Shown here piece by piece: positions 6,126 to 8,056 of a stretch of 8,056 bases of DNA. The DNA is from Atopostipes sp043425375 (GTDB lineage Bacteria; Bacillota; Bacilli; Lactobacillales; Carnobacteriaceae_A). The position numbers were made by a program, and so were the translations under genes. The DNA is taken from positions 1-8,056 of the forward strand of contig JBHWQC010000180.1 in the NCBI GenBank assembly GCA_043425375.1, given 5' to 3'. Each line of letters opens with the position of its first letter. Position 1 is the first letter of the stretch. Under the pieces are notes generated by a model. It was not told where the DNA came from, did not search any database, and saw only the letters and a program-made list of their open reading frames with translations.

Positions 6126-6140
6126 CACACGACATCTTTT
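6084..6140 (+). other. Alternative long-range pairing in the YfhO leader
   Basis: AAGGGATGTC (6084-6093) can pair with GACATCTTTT (6131-6140) over ten bases with two G-T wobbles. It competes with the inner stem of the hairpin at 6069-6125. The arms repeat those of the terminator-like hairpin at 4851-4888. The rest of 5941-6207 shows no gene. Confidence 0.35.
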
Positions 6141-6207
6141 ATTGTAGTCGTCTTGAATGATCTTTTCAGCAAATTGTTTATTTTTTTATAAATTGGAGGA
6201 AATCCCA

Positions 6208-8056
6208 ATGACTCGCGTCAACAAAAAAACATATTTAAACTATACCATTTTATTTCTGCTCCTTGCAGCGATAATCTATACGCCTTTCCTTATCGAAGGC
6301 AAATCTTTTATCCACCAAGGGGATGGCTACCACCAGCATTATCCCTTTTTCCGCCAGTATTTAAATATCATCCGCAACTTTTTCCAGACAGGGAATTGGC
6401 AGCAATGGGACTGGTCGATTGGCCTGGGCCAAGATACGCTGCTGACCTATGGCTATTATGTGGTGGGCGACCCGTTTGTTTATTTAGGCTTGCTGTTTCC
6501 CGAAGGCGCTGAGGAACTGGCCTTTCACGCGGTGATGTTTGTGCGTATTTGGGCAGTGGGCGCGAGCTTTCTTCTCTACGCGCGTCAAATGAAATTCGGC
6601 CATTGGAGTGCCTTAGCCGCTGCGATGACCTACACGTTCAGCCATTTTGTGATTTACAACGTGGTGCGCCATCCCTTTTTCATCCATCCCTTGATTTTCT
6701 TTCCGCTGATCGCGCTCGGTATGGAAAAAATCTTTCAAAAAGAATCCGGCGCCTTTTTTGCGCTGATGGTTGGGTTAGCGGCGATTTCCAATTTTTATTT
6801 CTTTTATATGCTGACTATTTTGGCCTTTTTTTATGCGCTCTTGCGCTACCCCGATTACGGTCAAGGCGGGAAAATGTTCACCCAGTGGCTTTTGAAATTC
6901 GTCGGCTTTTATTTAGTCGGCATCTTGGTCTCAGCCGTCATCTTCCTGCCGCAAGTCTACGGCTTTTTAGCGGCTTCCCGCTCGCCGACTGCGCCGCCGG
7001 TTTCCATGCTGGCGTATCCACTTGACTACTACGGCCTGCTACTTTTAAACAGCATCACCCCCGGCACCAAATTTTGGACGGTGGGCGGCCTGTCGATTGT
7101 GGGCGTTTTGACTTTGCCATTTTTATTTCGCCGGCGCCATCAAAAACCAGGGCTGTTTTGGGGCCTTGTAATCTTAGGCGTCATGCTGCTGTTCCCGTTT
7201 TTCGGCTCTGCGATGAACGGCTTTTCCGGCCCCTACAACCGCTTCACCTTCGTCTTGCCCTTTTTCCTGGCGGCTGCGCTCGCTTATTTCCTAGACCATT
7301 TAGGTGAAATGGGGGCAAAAGACGTACAAGGCATCAAGAGGTTAATGATTGGGTTTACCCTAATTTTTGGAGCGGCCACCTTTATTACGCAAGATTATTT
7401 TTTATACCTCCCACCTGTGATTATCGGCTGGACCGCTTACTATTTCTTAAGAGAAGCTAATGCTTACCAAAAAATAGCTATTGTTTTAGCGGCGCTGAAT
7501 ATGGCGACCAATGCCTTGATTTTCTATACACCGCTCGGCAAAAACGCCATGTCCGAAACGGAAGACTACGGTACTATTGATACTTCTTATCAAATGACTT
7601 TTGATGGTTTAGAAAAAGAATTGCCAACTAATAATGAAGAATGGTACCGCATCGGCGTCAGCTCTAAAGACAATCAGGTCCGTAATCACTATGCCTATTT
7701 AGATGTCAACGGCACCAATTCTTATGCCTCGCTAACCAATGGAGCGGTCTCCGATTTTGCCCAAATGATTGAAACGAGCCAGTACCAAGTCATCCAGCCT
7801 TTACGCAACGGCATTGATGACCGGCGAGTAGTGAATCAAGCGCTCGGCATCCGCTATATCATTACCGATAAAGAAAATGCGGCTTATCTGCCGCCGGGCT
7901 ACACGATTACTAATCAAAGTGAAGAGATGCTGGTAGCGGAAACTGAGAAGGCCGCACCTTTTGCTTATATGGAAACGCAAGGCGTACTCGCTGCTGATTT
8001 AGCCCAGATGCATCCCGTCCAGCGCGAAAGTCTACTGGCAGACGCCGTCATTGTCG
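6208..8056 (+). CDS. yfhO: YfhO-family multi-pass membrane protein (GT-C-like glycosyltransferase), 3' end beyond window
   Basis: An uninterrupted frame runs from the ATG at 6208 to the window edge (616 codons; the family is usually about 850-900 residues, so roughly the last third is missing). GGAGGA at 6195-6200 sets the start. Membrane segments begin at residues 11-30 and repeat to about 440, followed by a soluble, probably extracellular part rich in short strands. D39 in the first outer loop (HQGDGYHQHYPF) has the position of the catalytic aspartate of GT-C enzymes. GFSGPYNRFTFVLPFF (338-353) is another family segment. In Bacillus subtilis YfhO works with CsbB and GtcA to put GlcNAc on lipoteichoic acid: CsbB charges undecaprenyl phosphate, GtcA flips it, and YfhO transfers the sugar outside. 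Neither partner is in the window. The gene is separated from the acyltransferase by a terminator and has its own leader. It is richer in G/C than the upstream operon. Confidence 0.88.
   Translation, partial: MTRVNKKTYLNYTILFLLLAAIIYTPFLIEGKSFIHQGDGYHQHYPFFRQYLNIIRNFFQTGNWQQWDWSIGLGQDTLLTYGYYVVGDPFVYLGLLFPEGAEELAFHAVMFVRIWAVGASFLLYARQMKFGHWSALAAAMTYTFSHFVIYNVVRHPFFIHPLIFFPLIALGMEKIFQKESGAFFALMVGLAAISNFYFFYMLTILAFFYALLRYPDYGQGGKMFTQWLLKFVGFYLVGILVSAVIFLPQVYGFLAASRSPTAPPVSMLAYPLDYYGLLLLNSITPGTKFWTVGGLSIVGVLTLPFLFRRRHQKPGLFWGLVILGVMLLFPFFGSAMNGFSGPYNRFTFVLPFFLAAALAYFLDHLGEMGAKDVQGIKRLMIGFTLIFGAATFITQDYFLYLPPVIIGWTAYYFLREANAYQKIAIVLAALNMATNALIFYTPLGKNAMSETEDYGTIDTSYQMTFDGLEKELPTNNEEWYRIGVSSKDNQVRNHYAYLDVNGTNSYASLTNGAVSDFAQMIETSQYQVIQPLRNGIDDRRVVNQALGIRYIITDKENAAYLPPGYTITNQSEEMLVAETEKAAPFAYMETQGVLAADLAQMHPVQRESLLADAVIV

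Noticed and set aside
6549..7307. Two + strand frames (158 and 77 codons) within the YfhO region
   Set aside because: They are in other frames than the continuous YfhO frame from 6208, lack start signals and are rich in R, L and F as expected for shifted membrane-protein codons.

Overview
The window looks like chromosomal DNA from a low-to-moderate GC Gram-positive rod of the class Bacilli (Bacillaceae/Planococcaceae-like; I cannot name the genus). The reasons are strong AGGAGG-type ribosome sites, U-tailed intrinsic terminators, extended -10 promoter elements, and protein families typical of the Gram-positive cell surface. All genes are on the + strand. No tRNA, rRNA, CRISPR array or insertion sequence was seen.

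Region by region: (1) 1-325 is the 3' end of a secreted GH73-type N-acetylglucosaminidase (autolysin), closed by a terminator. (2) 585-4693 is a tight three-gene operon: a soluble VTC-type polyphosphate polymerase-like enzyme, a DUF4956 membrane protein whose start overlaps the polymerase stop by 4 bases, and a 915-residue exported CotH-family kinase-like protein carrying internalin-like leucine-rich repeats. (3) 4694-4992 is non-coding and rich in hairpins, including two pairings that exclude each other and a terminator. (4) 4993-5940 is an integral-membrane acyltransferase (OafA/WecH type) followed by a strong terminator. (5) 5941-6207 is a second hairpin-rich leader. (6) 6208-8056 is the first ~616 codons of a YfhO-family multi-pass membrane protein (GT-C-like glycosyltransferase), cut by the window end.

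The common theme is the cell envelope: a wall hydrolase, a possible polyphosphate or phosphorylation module spanning the membrane, a surface-polymer acyltransferase and a surface-polymer glycosyltransferase. The most interesting unit is the VTC-DUF4956-CotH operon. My inference is that the cytosolic VTC enzyme makes a phosphate polymer, DUF4956 is its membrane partner in place of the transmembrane part of the eukaryotic VTC complex, and the exterior CotH kinase-like protein acts on surface partners. A pair of TTTACA repeats 11 bases apart upstream of the operon resembles half of a Bacillus PhoP box. That would fit phosphate control, but it is not proven.

Base composition rises across the window. 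One 60-base line in the VTC gene (781-840) has 17 G/C, and one in the YfhO gene (6901-6960) has 31 G/C, so the acyltransferase/YfhO part may have a different history from the operon before it.
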